From Bacteroidetes bacterium HGW-Bacteroidetes-17 (lineage in GTDB: Bacteria > Bacteroidota > Bacteroidia > Bacteroidales > GCA-2711565), in NCBI GenBank assembly GCA_002840985.1, contig PHDM01000030.1:1-43642 (forward strand): a DNA stretch of 43,642 bases, given 5' to 3'. A model generated the notes under the pieces. It was not told where the DNA came from and ran no database searches. It saw only the letters and a program-made list of their open reading frames with translations. Of the stretch, positions 41,384 through 43,642 are shown piece after piece (positions within the stretch are counted from its first letter, which is position 1; every line of letters starts with the position of its first letter). Made by a program: the position numbers and the translations under genes.

Positions 41384-43477
41384 TCACAGCTTGATAATAC
41401 AAGCACCTGAATTGTTCACGGTATAAAGTGGAATCCCAATTTTTTCCGCTTCCGGTATTAATTTCTGGGCAAAATAGTTTGAGTTTGAAGAATCCAAGAT
41501 GATAAGTTTTGGAGAGAAATTAGCTTGCAATTCTTCTATCGAAATTTTTGGGTTATTTGAGATAATCAAGTAATCGACCGGAATCTGGAGCTCTTTTAGA
41601 ATGTCATCATTGTCTTTGTTAATTCTTAAAAAGGTTTGATTCTGAAAGAAAAACAAATCTCCATGCTTTATTAGTTGGATTGAAGAATCTTTATTTTCAT
41701 CAAAGGACATAATTTGAGGCTGACTAATGCCCGAATACCACCAATTGGTTGTTAAGTGATAATTGATTTTCTGTTGGTCGATGATCAGCGCTGAATCCAA
41801 CATTACAAAATTCTTTTTGTCTTGTTGAAACTCAATTGCAGAATAGTCCTGAATTTTATATACAATCATTTTATGCTGCCATGATTGTTCAATATTCCGG
41901 TAGCTAAATCCAAATCCTAAAATAACAATTGAAACTAAACTTATGACAAACCACGATTTCGATTTCTGTAGAATTGCTTGTGTGATACCGATAATTAAAA
42001 GATAGATGATGAACATCATCACAAAACTCAAAACCAGGCCTTTCAAGGTTGATCCGGGTAAAGATTCAATAAAAGCAACGTATTTATTCATAAAACCAAT
42101 GATCATCTTAAAAATAAATTGAAAACAAACCGAAATCAATGGAATGGATGAAAGCAGCAAATAGAGAAATCCAATGTTGATGATAAGCGTAGCTAATAAA
42201 ATGACCACTAAATTGGTAAATAAAAAATAAACCGGGAATTGATGGAAATAATAAATCGCCAAAGGGAATGTCCCCAGCTGTGCTGCAACCGACACAATTA
42301 AGATGGAAAGTGTTTTATCGATGATACGGTTTGGATGATAAAGTTGTTTTTTAATCTGCGGATAAAGAGATACGATTCCAATCACAGCTGCATATGAAAG
42401 TTGAAAACCAACTTCCATAATCATCAATGGATTAATTAAAAGCAGTAGAAAGGCTGAGGTTGCAATGGAATTATAAATATTTCCTTTTTTACCGAATGCT
42501 TCACCTACAATAATAAAACTGAGCATGACAGTCGCCCGCAAAACAGAAGGTGAAAAACCTGTTATCAAAGCATAACTCCAAATTAAAAGAATTAGTAACA
42601 TGGTTTTTATCATTTTTTGGGTTCCCTTTTTCTTTAAAAATGATAAGATGAGGTTGAATGCTAAAAAAATAATTCCGACATGTAAACCCGATACGCAAAG
42701 TACATGCATCGCTCCTGCACCTGCATAATCCTGACGGGTTTCATCATCAAGAATTTCATCCTGTCCAAGCAGAATTGCTGCTGCTACAGCGAATTCCGAT
42801 TCTGAAAGATTTGAATCTGTTAGGGTGTTTAGAAAATGTCGCCTGATTTTTAAAGCATAATATTTTATAGGATTAGCTTGTTTATGGTCAATGATCTGCC
42901 ACGCATCTTTATTCAAGTAGGCTTGATGATTGATATTGCGGTTTTTTAAATATTTTCGATAGTTAAATTCATGTGGGTTCTGAGGTGGATTGATCCCCGA
43001 CAATCGGGTGTTGATTTGTAAATGATCGCCATAGTTTAACATTTTGGCTAAACTATCTTTAGCGAGATAAATAAGGCATTTTGCAGAAGTTGAACTTGAA
43101 TTTTTATTTATACTCTGGATAAAAACATCACCCACGATTTTTATTGATTTTGCTGATTCAGAAGGTTCTTCAGTAATCATCAAAAGATATTCCTGTTTTT
43201 GATTAGCTGAAATAGCCAGTTGGCCTTTTGATTTTTGCATTGCAGTTAAGAGCATTCCCAATACCATAAAAATGATTCCAATAAAAAACCCGGGGATCAA
43301 TCGGAACCGGTAATTTAAAAACCTGGTAAAAGGCAGTAAAAATGAGCTGACAAGTACAATGATAATAAAGAATAATACAGGATGCAGTATCTTGATATTT
43401 GTATAATAAGCGATGAATACCCCAAGGAGATAAAATAAGAGTAAACGTACGTAAGGGAATTTATGCCAGAAGATCAT
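41384..43477 (-). CDS. comEC: ComEC/Rec2-family DNA uptake channel protein
   Basis: 697 residues, many membrane helices. Two helices and a DUF4131-like soluble part (about 100-210) precede the competence domain with the signature AAAILLGQDEILDDETRQDYAGAGAMHVLCVSGLHVGI-type region (LCVSGLHVGIIFL around 265) and FSPSVLRATVMLSF. The C-terminal soluble region (about 535-697) has no HxHxDH motif of the metallo-beta-lactamase nuclease domain, common in Bacteroidota members. It would pass one DNA strand across the inner membrane. It lies 57 bases after the partial lpxB-like gene on the same strand. Confidence 0.9.
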   Translation of the reverse strand: MIFWHKFPYVRLLLFYLLGVFIAYYTNIKILHPVLFFIIIVLVSSFLLPFTRFLNYRFRLIPGFFIGIIFMVLGMLLTAMQKSKGQLAISANQKQEYLLMITEEPSESAKSIKIVGDVFIQSINKNSSSTSAKCLIYLAKDSLAKMLNYGDHLQINTRLSGINPPQNPHEFNYRKYLKNRNINHQAYLNKDAWQIIDHKQANPIKYYALKIRRHFLNTLTDSNLSESEFAVAAAILLGQDEILDDETRQDYAGAGAMHVLCVSGLHVGIIFLAFNLILSFLKKKGTQKMIKTMLLILLIWSYALITGFSPSVLRATVMLSFIIVGEAFGKKGNIYNSIATSAFLLLLINPLMIMEVGFQLSYAAVIGIVSLYPQIKKQLYHPNRIIDKTLSILIVSVAAQLGTFPLAIYYFHQFPVYFLFTNLVVILLATLIINIGFLYLLLSSIPLISVCFQFIFKMIIGFMNKYVAFIESLPGSTLKGLVLSFVMMFIIYLLIIGITQAILQKSKSWFVISLVSIVILGFGFSYRNIEQSWQHKMIVYKIQDYSAIEFQQDKKNFVMLDSALIIDQQKINYHLTTNWWYSGISQPQIMSFDENKDSSIQLIKHGDLFFFQNQTFLRINKDNDDILKELQIPVDYLIISNNPKISIEELQANFSPKLIILDSSNSNYFAQKLIPEAEKIGIPLYTVNNSGACIIKL

Positions 43478-43534
43478 AAAAAGAAAAACTTACTTTTCTT
43501 TTTATTCCGTTTTTACGATTTTGTCCAGTAAAAA

Positions 43535-43642
43535 TTATTGTAAGTGCGTGAATATATTAAGCGCAGCCCTTCCGGAAGCACCTTCTTCGCCCAATCGTTT
43601 TTTGAGCTTGATAAAATCAAGTTGCATTTTATCGCGATATTG
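43535..43642 (-). CDS. lpxB: Probable lipid-A-disaccharide synthase, C-terminal end
   Basis: Only the last 35 codons are in the window (the 5' part lies beyond base 43642), so the ORF track missed it. The readable end, RDKMQLDFIKLKKRLGEEG followed by ASGRAALNIFTHLQ, has the pattern of the LpxB C-terminus (a helix, then LGE-x-GAS-x-RAA). LpxB joins UDP-2,3-diacylglucosamine and lipid X in lipid A synthesis. The assignment rests on this short tail only. Confidence 0.55.
   Translation of the reverse strand, partial: QYRDKMQLDFIKLKKRLGEEGASGRAALNIFTHLQ

Overview
The window looks like a chromosomal segment of a low-GC Bacteroidota species, most likely in or near the Bacteroidales/Marinilabiliales. 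Four things point there. Many genes are preceded by the Bacteroidota-type -7 box TAnnTTTG with a TTG-like -33 box. Shine-Dalgarno sequences are mostly absent. A type IX secretion plug-like protein (DUF5103) is encoded. Large 800-residue FtsX/MacB-type permeases occur as a multi-copy family. No phage, CRISPR array, IS element or plasmid function was seen; this is mostly housekeeping and core metabolic DNA with some unusual regulatory and fusion features.

Layout. 1-4050: a catabolic run with a partial PcaI-like CoA-transferase subunit, PcaJ, a class III aminotransferase and a PcaF-like thiolase, closed by a terminator. 4050-6882: an inverted repeat, a very good sigma-54 promoter and a lone FtsX-like permease. 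6901-11928 (minus): dnaX, a PlsC-like acyltransferase and an S9 glutamyl-endopeptidase-like peptidase. 12190-16411 (plus): a polysaccharide-deacetylase-like protein, a FemAB/GNAT-like protein and an in-frame fusion of uracil phosphoribosyltransferase to a MacB-type permease. 16418-17749 (minus): the DUF5103 plug protein. 17908-25159: the complete nqrABCDEF operon for the sodium-pumping NADH:quinone oxidoreductase, then apbE (its flavin transferase) and, tail to tail, a small Cys-rich membrane protein reminiscent of the maturation factor NqrM. 25282-28620 (minus): a TrmH/SpoU methyltransferase, rplI-rpsR-rpsF, radC and rpsT. 28728-36438: two tandem FtsX-like permeases diverge from an NtrC-type response regulator and its histidine kinase. 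36476-38170 (minus): an exported ankyrin plus PD40-propeller protein. 38171-40200: cysE and cysK behind what looks like a cysteine-sensing transcription attenuator. 40264-40337: tRNA-Asp. 40481-43642: a DDAH-family hydrolase, comEC and the end of a probable lpxB.

The two most interesting regulatory observations are these. (1) The cysE leader contains a 25-codon ORF with three consecutive Cys codons, followed by a possible antiterminator helix and an intrinsic terminator ending 11 bases before the cysE start. This is the architecture of classical leader-peptide attenuation. (2) Both FtsX permease loci, 29 kb apart, carry promoters with exact GG-N10-GC sigma-54 geometry, and one is divergent from an NtrC-type activator whose own promoter overlaps an inverted-repeat operator. 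Together they suggest a sigma-54 permease regulon. The third notable item is the UPRTase-permease fusion, which has lost the uracil-binding C-terminus of the enzyme.

All functional assignments are from reading the sequence and remembered family motifs; no database search or folding program was run.
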